This document shows, one piece after another, positions 1-11,665 of a stretch of 64,000 bases of DNA (position 1 is its first letter; the number at the start of each line of letters is the position of its first letter). The translations under genes and the position numbers were made by a program. This DNA comes from Ailanthus altissimus (lineage: Eukaryota > Streptophyta > Magnoliopsida > Sapindales > Simaroubaceae). A model generated the notes under the pieces. That model saw only the letters and a program-made list of their open reading frames with translations. It did no database searches and was not told the DNA's origin. Location of the stretch: assembly GCA_946807835.1 (NCBI GenBank), contig OX327696.1, forward strand, positions 1,314,501 through 1,378,500, given 5' to 3'.

Positions 1-150
1 CACTTTTTGGCGCCTAGGTGCCAAGCATTTTGTCATTGAGAGCCCGATTTTGTTCCTAGGCGCTACTTTTTGGTGCTTAGATGCCAAAACCTAAGTTTTT
101 CTAGCACCTAGGTGACACTTTTCAGCTTCTAAGTGCGGAGCACTGTAGCA
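1..150. repeat. G+C-rich degenerate word repeats (LTR-like)
   Basis: Two related ~22-bp words (around 4-25 and 67-88, core GGCGCCTAGGTGCCAA and GGTGCTTAGATGCCAA) and a third diverged word near 104-118 stand out from A+T-rich surroundings. Similar G+C-rich words occur at 2541-2720. I infer the edge of an LTR or other repeat cut by the window start. No coding potential seen. Confidence 0.4.
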
Positions 151-659
151 TTTTCATTGTAGCAAATTTGTTTTTTTTTTTGTCTTGAGTTCTTTGAATT
201 TTTATTCCAAATAGCTCAATTAACTAGAAACCTATAAAATGACATTAATACATATAAAAAGTCACATCACATTAAAAATGAGCAATTATCAAGTTAAGAG
301 AGGTATAACATCATGTATAAAATGCACTTATCACCTTAAAAAAAAAATCTTCCTTTGATTTCAACCACTATAGAGTTTTAAAAAATATGATCTTATCTAA
401 GTTATTTAGTCCTCAACTCGTAAATATCTAGTAGTTGTCTACAGTATATTTATTTTATTTTATTTGGAAATGTCAAAACTGTCAAAGGTTTGATAAGAAA
501 GGTTTAAGTTAGGATGGTGTTAAAGTGGATTGCCTCACTTATTTGTTACTTTGCTACATTTTGTTTAGGTTATATCTTTTTGGGGAAGATAGTGATACCG
601 CAGACCAGTCAGGCATTCCTTGTAATCTAAGTCAGGCACAAAAACATTTAGTGTTGCTT
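151..659. other. Intergenic, A+T-rich, nothing recognised
   Basis: No domain, RNA gene or clear repeat boundary was recognised. The part from about 525 may be degraded LINE sequence upstream of the RNase H fragment that follows, but I cannot support that in translation. Confidence 0.4.
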
Positions 660-1320
660 GGAACCCTCCTCCTCACAGCTAGATTAATATCAATACAAAT
701 GGTTTATCAAAAGGCAATCCAAGTAAAGCAGCTTGTAGGGGCATCTTTAGAAATGAGCATGGACCTTTCTTAGGTAATTTTTCCTATCCTTTATAAACGG
801 AAATGACATATTTTACAAAAATAATAGATATTATATTATCTATAGAAATTGCCTATAAGAGAGGGTGGAACCATATTATATAGGAATGTGACTCGTTTTT
901 GGTTATCTATTTGCTTTTTAATCCTTAATCATCACTTCCGTGGAATCTTCAAAATCGATAGGATCATTTTAAGGATTATTTATCTCTTTTACAAATTAGG
1001 TTTAATCACACTTTTCAATAAAATAATGAAATTGCTGATAGGCTAACAAACATTAGGCTTCCATTTGATGATTTTACTTAGTCATTATGACCACCACGAG
1101 CAATAATCCCTTTCCTTTCCAGACAACAAATAGGGTTGCCTAGTTATAGATTTCACTAATTAACTTGTAAGGTGTATAAAGTTATAATATTTTGATATTA
1201 TTGTTGTACTATTTCTTGAGTTCTTTGCAGGGTAACACAGGGTCTGGTTTCTTAAGTCCTCCTTACTTGTATCATTTTCTCCATTTCATTTTTAATAAAA
1301 TTTTCTCTTAATTAAAAAAA
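660..1320 (+). mobile_element. LINE 3' end (RNase H domain relic and poly-A tail)
   Basis: Plus-strand translation across several frames gives the start of a plant L1-type LINE RNase H: a W-x-P-P-P motif followed by I-N-T-N-G, then G-N-P-S-K-A-A-C-R-G-I-F-R and G-P-F-L-G-N-F (about 660-780), matching the family pattern WxPPPxGxxKxNxDG...GGIFRDxxGxFLG. Similarity continues weakly to about 1200. The end shows the usual LINE 3' context, AATAAAATTTT followed by a short A run at 1314-1320. Stops and frameshifts make it a pseudogene. It is separate from the LINE starting near 1850, which has its own RNase H. Confidence 0.65.
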
Positions 1321-1849
1321 TACTTGATTAGCTAATTTTTCAATTGTTTGCATTTATTAAATTTTGAACTCAAGGTTTTTTCTGCTCTTTGTTCTTATTC
1401 TCATTCCTTAAAATAAAAAGAATTCCTTCCCTTTTTATTAGCAAAATATTTTTAAAATAAAAAGAATGGTGAAAGGATTTTACAACTTTTTTGTGCAGGA
1501 ACTTAGATTAGCCTATTATATCCCTACAGATATGCACATTCGCCCACTTCTCATAAGCGACCCTCATCGTGACTCTCACTTAAAAGAATTAAGGAGCTTT
1601 CATTATTTTAAGAGCATCTTAAATACGCCTTCTTTCCAATACGACCCGATACTTGAATATTTACAAATTCTGGTATTTCCTCCATTCAAATACCCAAAAA
1701 TGTCTTCCACCTACTCAAGATGCATCCTTCTTAAATCACATGATTTCCTTCCTCACAATCTCACCCTTTGTGATGTATTATTGACCTATAACCTCCCACT
1801 AAGGGTTAAGAGGCAAAAGAAGGTTCTTTTATATATGAACCATAGTGTC
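1321..1849. other. Intergenic; contains an unrecognised 130-codon open frame
   Basis: An open frame at 1466-1858 (+, 130 codons) matches no family I recognise. It sits between two LINE fragments, and its composition is not convincingly coding. I treat it as chance or decayed LINE 5' sequence. Confidence 0.4.
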
Positions 1850-2348
1850 ATGAGGTGATTAATAATGCTTGGATAATATGTTTGGATGACACTTCAAAAT
1901 TTGTTCTTGAACTATAACCTAATATTCTCAAATGTTTGGGGTATCCCTATGTAGTTCGAACAGAAGGAACTATAGAAGGTTATCCAATGAGATTTAGAAG
2001 ATGTGAAATAGTCTGGCAGCACTTAATCAGGTCGTTTTGTGCACAAACTAGGAAGATTTACAAAGGATTGAGAAGCAGTTAGATGCTTTGATATAAGAGT
2101 GAGTTGTATTGGGGGCAACAGGCCCGGGTTACAGAGTTGAAGTTTGGGGTTAGAAATTTATAATTCTTTTATTTATAAACATCAAAGCGGTGACAAAAAA
2201 TAAATAAATAAGTTAAGGGGGTATTTGATGAATTACATCAATGGCAGCACAATAAACAGCGAGTGATAGAGGTCTTCAAGGCTCATTTCCATCAAAATTT
2301 TCCCTCTTCAGTTTTAAGCAAACAATAGATCCAAATAGTGGTAAACAG
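1850..2348 (+). mobile_element. LINE fragment, ORF2 linker before RT
   Basis: Translation with frame changes gives L-Y-W-G-Q-Q-A-R-V-T-E-L-K-F-G-V-R-N and F-F-Y-L (about 2108-2175), matching the plant LINE motif WKQRSRVxWLKxGDxNTKFFH that lies between endonuclease and reverse transcriptase. The sequence ends where an LTR-like block begins and resumes at 3273, so this is the 5' piece of a LINE interrupted by later insertions. Confidence 0.6.
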
Positions 2349-3272
2349 TGTTATTGGAAAACTGGTGATTCAATAATCTTGGTTGGACAAAAATTAGGAT
2401 AAATACAAAAGTGGAGAGTTACAAGAAGTCTAGAACATGTGGGATACATATGGAGAAGTCTAGGACGTGTGGAACACGAAGGGGGAAGCGAAGTGAGACT
2501 TGAAGACGCGAAGAAAGCAAAAAAAACACTTGGGGAGGCCACTAGGGCTAAGTGCCACGGCGCCTAAGGGTGAGCGCCGCGGTGCCTAAACTAGAAGCCT
2601 AGTGCCGCAGCATTGGGTCCTCAGCGCCGCGGTGATGGATGCAATAGAGTCCAGTGTCGTAGTGCTGAGTCCCTAATGCCACGGCGGTGGGCAAGACATG
2701 GCCAGCCCCACTGCGCCAGACGCAACAAGGAGTCTGTTTTTTATTCGAATTTTGAGTTTTGAGAAGTTTTGGACTTTCAAAACAAGTAGACTCTTACTCC
2801 AATAAGGAATAGGGTTAATAAGCGCGAAATACATCCTACATAAACACTTGTAAACCCTTTAGTTGAGATTAAGCATTAAGAGAGACTTTAACAGAGGGGA
2901 AGAACTGGGTAGACACTAAGTGTCTGTGTGCGCTAAGGTGGAACCGTCATTTGGGTGATCATTGCTCATGGTAGAGCAAGGGTTCACTAAACATTAGGTC
3001 CTTTTGAGGGTTCTTCAATTGGGTTTTCCTTGTAAAATCTCTAAGAAGCTAATAAGAGAGGGTAAGATCCTTAGATCCACCGTGGACATAGGCAATTGGC
3101 CAAACCACGTAAGATTGTGTTGTACTCTTTTATATTCTACTTTGGATTCTTGCTATTTTGTTTGATTAACAGGTTATTTTACTATGCAAAGAGGTTAGGA
3201 TTTTAGGTTAAATCTTGAATTCTTCACTTCAATATAACCTTAAGAGCGAGAAGGGCGTTCCCTCCCTTAACA
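2349..3272 (+). mobile_element. Probable solo LTR inserted in the LINE
   Basis: The block starts TGTTA and ends TAACA, a 5-bp inverted terminus typical of LTRs. LINE ORF2 similarity stops on its left and resumes on its right. Internally it carries G+C-rich degenerate words (2541-2720) and a tract resembling copia LTRs near 3080-3110 (CCGTGGACATAGGC then CCAAACCACGTAA). No convincing 5-bp target duplication was found (AACAG left, AGTGT right), so the ends are tentative. Polarity is inferred from the CCGTGGAC...CACGTAA order. Confidence 0.5.
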
Positions 3273-4790
3273 AGTGTGGATATGAATCTATCGAAAATTA
3301 GTTAAAAATGTCTTAAAGCACTAATATTAAGAAATTGATCCATATTGCTTTGCTCTAAGTGTATCCTATTAAAGCCCCTGATAAGGATGGAATGTCAACA
3401 TTATTTTTTCACATGTTTTAGGACATTGTGGGTGATGAGGCAACCACTAGTTATTTGAAATGTTTATATAAAGGATGTACTTGGTGTCGTTGAGTGAAAC
3501 TTTAATTGCATTGGGTATCTTAACAAACTATAGGCCCATGGGTTTGTGTAATGTGTTTTATAAGATAATTTCAAAGTTTATGACTAATAGACTTAAAGGA
3601 CTTCTAAATTAAATTAATTCTAAATTTCAGAGTGCATTTATCTCAAGGCAATTAATTACAAATAACGCAAGTTTTTACTTTGAATGTATCTATTTTATTA
3701 TACATCAGAGGAAGTTGAAGGATGGGCATTTGGACTTGAAGTTAGACATGTCCAAATCCTGTGATACTATTGAATGGAGTTTTTTGGTAGCCATGATGAA
3801 GAAGCTTGGTTTATTAGAAAATTGGGTTAAAAAATTTCTATTGTGTTTCTTGTGCCTTATTTAGTTTTGGTATATGGTGAACCTTTGCCCTATATTTATT
3901 CGTCATTCACAAAAAGGATATCTTAACTTTTTAGGAAGGAAAATGTTTTGAAATATTGCCAACTATATCTGATCTACTTTTTACAGATGATGGTCTTATC
4001 TTTGCCTAACTGTTAGGTGATAAGTAGCTTCTTTCTAGATATGAAAAGGCTTGAGACCAGCTTGTGAATCTTGCAAAATTTGCTCTATGTTTTGGTCTAA
4101 CTATTTCAAGCAATATAGTATCTGAACTTGTTGATTGTCTAGGGATTTCTAGAGTAGATTACCATGCGATGTATTTGGGCTTACCTAGTGTTATAGATAG
4201 AAGTGAAAATAATTGTTTTACCTCGCTGAAAGATAAAGTGTGTAACAAGCTTAAAGGGAAATCTAAATTGATCTTAGCTGTTGGAAGAGAAACCCTCATC
4301 AAAGTGGTTGTTCAGGTCATCCTAGCATACATAATGAATCTGTTCTGCTTTCCTTCTCTATTATGTACGAACTTTATCGAGCTTGATCAAGATTCTAATT
4401 TGGGGGGAGGGGGGATAATGAAGAGAAGAAGAAGGTGTATTAATGTTCCTAGGAAGTCTTTGTCAATTTTTTTATTAGAAAAAAAAAGGTTTGGGATTTC
4501 GAAATCTCACCTCGTTTAACAAAGTGATGCCAACAAAGTAAGCTTGGCATGTATTAATTCATCAAGAAGCTCTTATGCTAAAAGTCCTTAAAGGCTTTTA
4601 TTTCTCACGTATGTTTTTCTTGCATGCTAAACACAGGCAAGGAGCGTTGCTGATATAGAGAAGCATTTTATGGAGGAGAGAACTTCTGGAGAAAATAGTA
4701 TGATAGCAAATAAGGGATCAGTCCTCGTTATCTATCTATCATGACAATTGGATACCTCGGCCTTTCACAATTAAGCCTCTCTATCCTCAT
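3273..4790 (+). mobile_element. LINE fragment, reverse transcriptase domain
   Basis: Pieces in several frames match plant LINE reverse transcriptase in order: P-I-K-A-P-D-K-D-G-M (~3370-3400, family K-A-P-G-P-D-G-M), L-C-N-V-F-Y-K-I-I-S-K-F (~3545-3580), L-K-L-D-M-S-K-S-C-D (~3735-3765, family KLDMSKAYD, with Y changed to C), then M-Y-L-G-L-P and G-R-E-T-L-I-K-V-V-V-Q (~4165-4320, RT thumb). The longest clean frame is 4064-4519. Stops and frameshifts show it is dead. The minus-strand copia element inserted at 4790/4791 separates this piece from its continuation at 10225. Confidence 0.85.
4786..4790. repeat. Target site duplication of copia element, left copy
   Basis: CTCAT here and CTCGT at 10220-10224 flank the copia element. 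They differ at one base and have the 5-bp length usual for copia integration. Confidence 0.75.
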
Positions 4791-5322
4791 TGTTGTGCGG
4801 AAGCGTTGGTTGAGTAATAATTATACAAATTTATGGTGACGACATTAGTAGAGAAATTTGAAAAAAAATAGACAAAAGGAGAAGACACAATATTTACGTG
4901 GTTCGGCTTTAAGCCTACGTCCACGGACAAAGACACAAAAGAATATTTCACTTATAACAAATAGAAGTATACAATTGTTGTAAGTAATCCTCACAACCCA
5001 AAACCCCAACACATCCAATTTGCTCAATAGAACACTTGACTAATGAAATTGCATAAATATGCAATTTCTCTCAAACTCTTAAATGCTCTCAAATACTTCT
5101 AATGTCTCTCACACAATTTGTCTTATGGAATTGCCTCTATTTATAGCAAAACTATAGCACACAAATATTGACATTTGTGTGTGAAAGATAAATTAAGAAA
5201 TTATCAATTTAGGCACAAGTTTGGTACTTACCAACTATCAAGTTTGGTGGTTACCAAACTATCTTCAATTTTCAAATATTGGGTGCTAATTACTTTGAAT
5301 GATTCAAGTCAATATTTCAACA
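4791..5322 (-). mobile_element. 3' LTR of TNT1-like copia element
   Basis: 532 bp, starting TGTTGTGCGG and ending AATATTTCAACA on the plus strand; it is a direct repeat of 9620-10219. The element reads on the minus strand, so this is its 3' LTR. The copies differ by small substitutions (about one in ten over the first 150 bases by hand comparison) and by extra sequence in the other copy, so the insertion is not recent. Confidence 0.92.
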
Positions 5323-5338
5323 AATCTTCACCTTGACT
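5323..5338 (-). other. Polypurine tract of copia element
   Basis: On the minus strand AAGGTGAAGATT directly precedes the 3' LTR start, in the place and composition expected for the plus-strand DNA primer. Confidence 0.75.
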
Positions 5339-5399
5339 TGAATAATCAAAACTTCAACAAAAAATATACTTCAGTGTCTTTACCCTTAATTTGCAATCT

Positions 5400-8300
5400 T
5401 TAAATTATTAGGACATTGATCAAGTTAAGATAGTGCTTAAACTTGATCGTTGTAACCACCTTGGTCATCATATCTGCAGGATTATCACCAGTGTCAATCT
5501 TTTGAAGAAGTATCTTTCCTTCTTTAATAATCTCCCGCACAAAGTGATATCATACGTCAATATGCTTCGTATGTGCATGAAAAACTTTATTTTTTTCTAA
5601 GAAGATAGCACTCTGACTATCACAATACACATTAATGTGCTTCTGATTAAGACCCAAGTTTTCCAGCAACCCTTGTAACCAAATAGCCTCCTTAACAACC
5701 TCTGTAACTGCCATGTACTCGGCCTCTATGATCGACAAAGCAACGGTAGATTGTAAAGTAGACTTCCAACTTATTGGACCTTTTGCAAATGTAAACACAT
5801 AACCAGTAGTTGATCATCGTTTATCTTCATTACCAGCATAATCAGAATCAATGTACCCAATAACATCTTGACCAATAGTATCATCCCGCTCAAATACTAA
5901 ACCAACATCTACGGTATTTAAAATGTACCGTAAAATCCATTTCACAGCTTTTCAATGTTTTCTACCAGGATTGTACATATACCTGCTCACTATACTGACA
6001 GCTTGTGAAATATCAGGCTTTGTACACACCATTGCATACATCAAGCTACCAACTGCATTGGAGTATGGAACTTGCAGCATATACTTTCTTTCTTCATCAG
6101 TAGTTAGAGACAATGATGCAGAAAGCTTGAAATGAGAAGCAAGTGGTGTACTTACAAGTTTAGACTGCTCATTCATGCCAAAATGTTGTAACACCTTCTT
6201 GAGATATTGTCTTTGGGACAAAATAACCTTGCTTCTAGTTCTATCTCTAAAAATTTCCATCCCAAGAATCGTTTTGGCTTTACCCAAATCCTTCATTTCA
6301 AATTCTTGATTAAGTTGAATCTTCAACTTTTCAATCTCATCTTTGCTTTTGGATGCAATTAACATATCATCAACATACAAGAGCAAATATATGAAGGTTC
6401 CATCATGTAGCTTGTGAAAATACACACAATGATCAAGTTTAGTCCTTGTGTACCTTTGGCTCTTCATGAATTGATGAAATCGTTTATACCACTGCCTCAG
6501 AGACTGCTTTAGGCCATACAACAATTTCGTTAGTTTACAAACCCAATCTTCTTTCCAGCAACTTTGAAACCCTCTGGCTGAGTCATATAGATTTCCTCTT
6601 CTAAATCACCGTGTAAAAATGCGGTCTTCACATCAAGTTGAACTAGTTCAAAATTAAATTGTGCAACCATGGCTAGCAACACTCGGATGGAAGAATGCTT
6701 CACAACTGGAGAAAAGACTTCATTATAATCAATTTCTTCCTTCTGAGCATATCCCTTAACTACCAACCTAGCCTTATGACGAACTTTATTTTTATCAGAA
6801 AATCCTTCTTTCTTTGCATATACCCATTTACACCCAATTATCTTTTTACCCTTGGGTAGTGTAGCTAGCTCCCAAGTTTTATTCTTCTCAATAGACTCCA
6901 TTTCTTCATTCATAGCTTGCGTCCATTGTTTGCTTGTTGGACTGCAAATTACCTCTATATAAGTTGAAGGAATGTCGTCATCTATAATTGAAAGTGCATA
7001 GGCTACCATATCAAAAAATCGAACAGGTTTACGAATTTCTCTTCGTGGCCTTCTAACTGCAATTATATCTTATTGCTGTAGAGGTTCTTGGGTTGAAACT
7101 TCTTCTTCATCTTTATAATTGTCATCAACCACATCATCTAAAACTCTTTCTAGCTCCACTTGCTGTGGAGTACTCATGGACTTGTCTTTCTTTTGAAGCT
7201 CTCCTTGATTAACTTGTTTCAGCATAATAGATTCATCAAAAGTTACATCCCTGCTGAAGACTATCTTTCTTGAAGTAGGACACCAAAGTCGATATTTCTT
7301 TACTCCAGTGGTTATACCCATGTATAATGCTTTTTTGGCTCGTGGGCCTAACTTAGATTCCTTTACATGATAATAAGGAGTAGATCCAAAAGCATGTAAC
7401 GAATCATAATCAATAGCAGGTTTACCCGTCCAAACTTTCATAGGAGTTTTGCCTTCAATGGCAGTTGATGGTAAACGATTGATAAGATGGCACGCATATA
7501 CTACTACCTCAGCCCAAAATTCCTTGTCCAATCCAGCATTGGACAACATACATTGAAATTTCCCCAGTATGGTCCGATTCATGCGTTCTGCCACCCCATT
7601 CTGCTGTAGTGTATCTCTAACAGTAAAGTGCCTAACAATTCCTTCTTCTTGGCATACTTGGAGAAATGGATCATTCTTATATTCACCACTATTATTTGAT
7701 CGAAGTCTTTTAACCTTTCTAGCAGTTAAATTTTCTACCATCCTTTTCCATTTAAGGAAAATACTCATGACTTCACTTTTATTTTTCATCACATATAACC
7801 ACACTCTTCTCGAAAAATCATCAACAAAAGTAACAAAATAGTGCATACCTCCAATCGAAGAAGTTTTAGTAGGTCTCCAAATATCCGTATGAATATAATC
7901 TAACATCCCTTTAGTGGAGTGGATTGCAGCATCAAACTTCACTCTAGTTTTCTTTCCCATTATATAATGTTCACAGAAATCTAGTTTGCAGGACTTTGCA
8001 CCTTTCAATAAGCCTTGCCTTGCCAATGTTTGCAAAGCTTTTTCACCAGCATGACCAAAACGTATGTGCCACAACTTGGTTGCATCCAAATTTGCATCTT
8101 TTCCAGAGATTGCTGATGCAGATCCCATAACTGTATTACAATAATAGTAGTACAAGTTATTTCTTCTTATGCCTTTCATCACTGTCAAAGCACCCAACAC
8201 TATCTTTAAGATTCCATCTTTTGTAGTGATTGTATGCCTCATCGATTCCAAAACTCCTAATGAAATAAGATTCTTCTTTAAGTTTGATACATAACGGACA

Positions 8301-9346
8301 TCAGTCAGAACTTGGATTGATCCGTCATGATTTTTCAAATGAAGTGTACCCATCCCAGTTGTTTTACAGGTATCATTATTTCCCATATAAACAACTCCTC
8401 CATCCAGCTCCTTGAAGCTTGAAAACCACTCCTTATTAGGACATATGTGATAAGTACAACCCGAATCTAGAATCCATTCATAAGAATAACATATTAATGA
8501 TGTGCCTACTAGGCTAAAATATGATGTATCATCTCCTTGTTCAGTAACATATGCATCAGAAATAGTCTTGCATTTATCTTTCTTTTGCAACTTAGGGCAA
8601 TTCTTTTTCCAATGCCCCTTTTCTCGACAAAAGGTACATTCATCCTTTACAGGTCTTCCTTTGGACTTGCCTCTCTTCCCAGGTTTACGACTTAACGAAC
8701 AACCTCTTGCTGTTAAGGCTTCTCCTGATGTATCACAATGATCTCATTTATCTTTCTTTCGAGTTTCACTGTTATGCAAGGCTGTGCATACAGCATCAAA
8801 AGTAACTTTATCCTTCCCATGAAGCAAAGTGGTGGTGAGATGATCATATTCATCTAGAAGGGAGTTTAAGAGTAACAAAGCCTTATTTTCATCTCTAATT
8901 TCTTCATCTAAATTGGCCAAATCAGTAATTATCTTGTTGAAGGCATTTACGTGATCATCCATGCACATGCTCGATGTGTACGTGAATCGAAATAATTTTT
9001 TCTTCAAATAAATCCTACTTTCAAGGCTTTTCTTCATATACTTGTCTTCTAGCTTCTCCCATAATTTCTTTGCTAATGTCTCCTTCATGACAAAGTATTT
9101 ATGCTCCTTAGCAAAGCATAGTCGAATAGTATCACATGCTTGCTTATTGATCCTTTTCCACTCTTTATCATTCATATCTTCAGACTTTTCTTCAAGAGCT
9201 ATGTCTAAATCTTATTGACATAGAACATCAAGCACTTTACTTTGCCACATACCAAAATTATTAGTACCATCAAATTTCTCTACTTCAAACTTGGCATTTG
9301 TCACTGTGTGCCTTGATGACGAAGACTTAGTTGATATCTTAGCCAT
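5400..9346 (-). pseudogene. Copia gag-pol polyprotein, TNT1-like, degraded
   Basis: A single gag-pol frame of about 3.95 kb, close to the usual length for TNT1-type elements. I chose the start M-A-K-I-S at 9346, just inside the 5' LTR and primer site. Order on the minus strand: gag (9346-8744); zinc knuckle C-T-F-C-R-E-K-G-H-W-K-K-N-C (about 8638-8597); aspartic protease W-I-L-D-S-G (about 8480-8460); integrase with its H-H-C-C region (about 8080-7940) and core (7900-7400); reverse transcriptase (about 6960-5950) with Y-V-D-D at 6378-6367; RNase H with E-A-E-Y-M-A and Y-C-D-S-Q-S-A (about 5730-5590) to a stop at 5400. Lesions: a stop near 9210, a TGA near 8743, stops near 7070, a frameshift near 6535, and stops near 5952, 5820 and 5550. 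In the integrase core the second catalytic Asp appears as Asn (L-R-S-N-N-S-G-E-Y; family LRxDNGGEY). Cannot make a working polyprotein. Confidence 0.93.
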
Positions 9347-9600
9347 TTTTCTGTACATATAAATAGTACTTTTGTGAACAGTACCGTATACAGTATAAGT
9401 GAACAATAATTATTACTCAACACAATTCAACAACACTAAATAACAATGCCTATATGTCTGTTCATATGAATTATACACCAAGAAAGTTCTCAGGAAAGAC
9501 TGGAGGGGTCACAAATGATCCCACTTAAAATCCAGACTCCTTAGGCAATATTAGCCTTTTTGACAGAACTTTCCTAGATATGTATAATCCACACTACTAC

Positions 9601-9619
9601 ACCAGGCTCTAATACCAAT
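9601..9619 (-). other. Primer binding site (initiator Met-tRNA type)
   Basis: On the minus strand ATTGGTATTAGAGCCTGGT lies immediately inside the 5' LTR. It matches the copia primer site TGGTATCAGAGC with one substitution, fixing both element orientation and LTR boundary. Confidence 0.85.
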
Positions 9620-10219
9620 TGTTGTGCGGAAGCATTGGTTGAGTAATAATTATACAAATTCACGGTGACGATGTTAGTAGAGAAATGTGGCAAAAATATA
9701 CAAAATGAGAAGACACAATATTTACGTGGTTCGGCTTTAAGCGTACGTCCATGGGCAAAGACACAAAAGAATATTTCACTTATAACAAATAGAAGTATAC
9801 AATTGTTGTAAGTAATCCTCACAACCCAAAACCCCAATACACCCAATTTGCTCAATAGAACACTTGACTAATGAAATTGCATAAATATGCAATTTTTCTC
9901 AAATCTCTCAAATGCTCTCAAATATTTCTAATGTCTCACACACACTCCTAATGTCTCTAACACAATTTGTCTTATGGAATTACCTCTATTTATAGCAAAA
10001 CTATAGCACACTAATATTGGCATTTGTATGTGAAAGATAAATTAAGAAATCATCAATTTAGGCATAATTGTCAAATATTAGTGATTACAAAACAAATAGA
10101 AGTATACAATTGTTGTAAGTAATCCTTACCAACTATCAAGTTTGGTGGTTACCAACTATCTTCAATTGTCAAATATTGGGTGCTAATTACTTTAAATAAT
10201 TTGAGTCAATATTTCAACA
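9620..10219 (-). mobile_element. 5' LTR of TNT1-like copia element
   Basis: 600 bp, direct repeat of 4791-5322, with TG...CA ends. It is longer than its partner, partly because a ~34-bp piece (ACAAATAGAAGTATACAATT onward, near 10090) repeats sequence found earlier in the same LTR near 9785, an internal duplication after or during insertion. Minus-strand reading makes this the promoter-bearing LTR. Confidence 0.92.
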
Positions 10220-10224
10220 CTCGT

Positions 10225-11135
10225 AAGCTATCTGAGCATGCAATAGTTGTTGCCCTTATCACATATTCAGGTCACTGGAATACAACCTTTATTCGGGAGT
10301 CTTTTTTGGAGGATGAAGCCTCGGCCAATAGTATCTTTCCATTGCCACATTAAGGGGGAGTGAAGCAAGACCAGATTATGTGGCACCACGATAAATTTGG
10401 GAAGTATACAATGATGGTACTAGTTAGCGTCCTATCTTGAATGCAATGCTAGTTGCTCGAAAAAATCAGCCGTTTAGTTGTGCTGGCAAAAGCTTTAGCA
10501 TCTAAACGTACCCTCCGAAGATTAAGGTATTTATTTAGCATGCTGGTAATGATTAGATTCCAATGACCTATAATCTTAAGCAGGACCATGTGCCTATAGC
10601 TGAGACATGTCTAAGATGTGGACGTGGGTCGGAGATTACAAAATAAGTTCGGGTATGAGTCAAAATCGACTAGAAGAAAGTGCAACTTTATACTTTCATT
10701 TCGGTGCTCACATCTAACTTCCATTCGTGAGACTGTGATTTTATTCATGCATGAGTTAAACAGCTCGAATTTGTAACTGACTTTTTATATTTTGTTGCGG
10801 AATTAGTTCATGAGGAATTGAGCAGTTTATGGTAGAAGGAGATTGCTGCTGATTTGGTGGTATGCTGGAGAATGAATTTTCTGCAGGAATTCCAGGCAAC
10901 TAACGAACAGTTGAAGATTGAACGAGCTGACAGAATTCGGCGTTGGCTTTTTCCGGCATCGTATGCTGTCAAAATTAACTCTGATGTCGCTTTCGGCAAG
11001 CAAAAATCCAAGACATGGTTGGGTTATGTAATTCGGACAGGTGTTGAGGAAGTGGTATAGGGTGGAGCGGAAAGGGTGGATACCTTGTACTTGATTCCTG
11101 TTGCTGAAGCCATGGCGTTTCTCAAGGGTGTCTTG
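10225..11135 (+). mobile_element. LINE fragment, RT C-terminal region and start of RNase H
   Basis: Continuation of the LINE after the copia element. K-Q-D-Q-I-M-W-H-H-D-K-F-G-K-Y-T (about 10361-10415) matches the plant LINE region DxLxWHxxKDGxYxVKSGY. Near 10930-11040 R-R-W-L-F-P-A-S-Y-A-V-K-I-N-S-D-V-A-F then W-L-G-Y-V-I-R match the RNase H N-terminus (KxNxDAAF...GxGxVxRD). The frame is broken in several places. The solo LTR at 11136 interrupts the RNase H. Confidence 0.75.
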
Positions 11136-11661
11136 TGTCACGCCCCAAGTGCTCTCAAGCATTTTCTCAAGCACTTGGTGCGCGACTAGGCCTGCTGGAG
11201 GCCTCTTGGACCATGGAGCGCTACGTGGACCGGAGCTTCTAGAAGGCCCGCTGGTTAGGATGGAGAACCGGGCCAAGCCTATTACTTATTAGAGTAGTTC
11301 ACCTTAGTTAGAACTCTAATTAAGGTAGAATGGCATCTAGGTATATTCTAGAGCATACTTATCCATCTATAAGAGATAGAATGATATCTAGGAATATTCT
11401 AGAGCATACTTATCCATCTTGTATATACACCGTTAGATTGTTTAGATCTCAACCATTGATTGTATAGGGCTGCTACTATAAAAGGGGGAGACCCTCACTT
11501 GTATTTTTCATCTCATAGCTTTGTATTTTCTTCAACAATATAAGAGAGCATTCGTGCAAACACTTGGCGTGCTTATTCTTTCTTCTCTTTGTGTAGTTTT
11601 TTAGGCTGCTTAGCACGCAACGCGTCTAAGGCCACACGGTCTCGAAAAACAGTCCGTGACA
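11136..11661 (+). mobile_element. Solo LTR with 7-bp inverted ends, inside LINE RNase H
   Basis: 526 bp with perfect inverted ends TGTCACG/CGTGACA and a perfect 4-bp flanking duplication CTTG (11132-11135, 11662-11665). LINE RNase H similarity stops and resumes exactly across it. It has a TATA-like TATAAAAGG at 11477 and an LTR-type 3' region. Its last ~60 bp resemble the LTR end at 23055-23116, so the two belong to related families. No second LTR or internal region is present. Confidence 0.82.
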
Positions 11662-11665
11662 CTTG

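Noticed and set aside
1466..1858. 130-codon open frame on the plus strand
   Set aside because: No recognisable motif; lies between LINE relics in A+T-rich DNA; odd residue composition. Not supported as a gene.
10808..11292. Overlapping open frames on both strands
   Set aside because: They are shadows of the LINE RNase H and the solo LTR.
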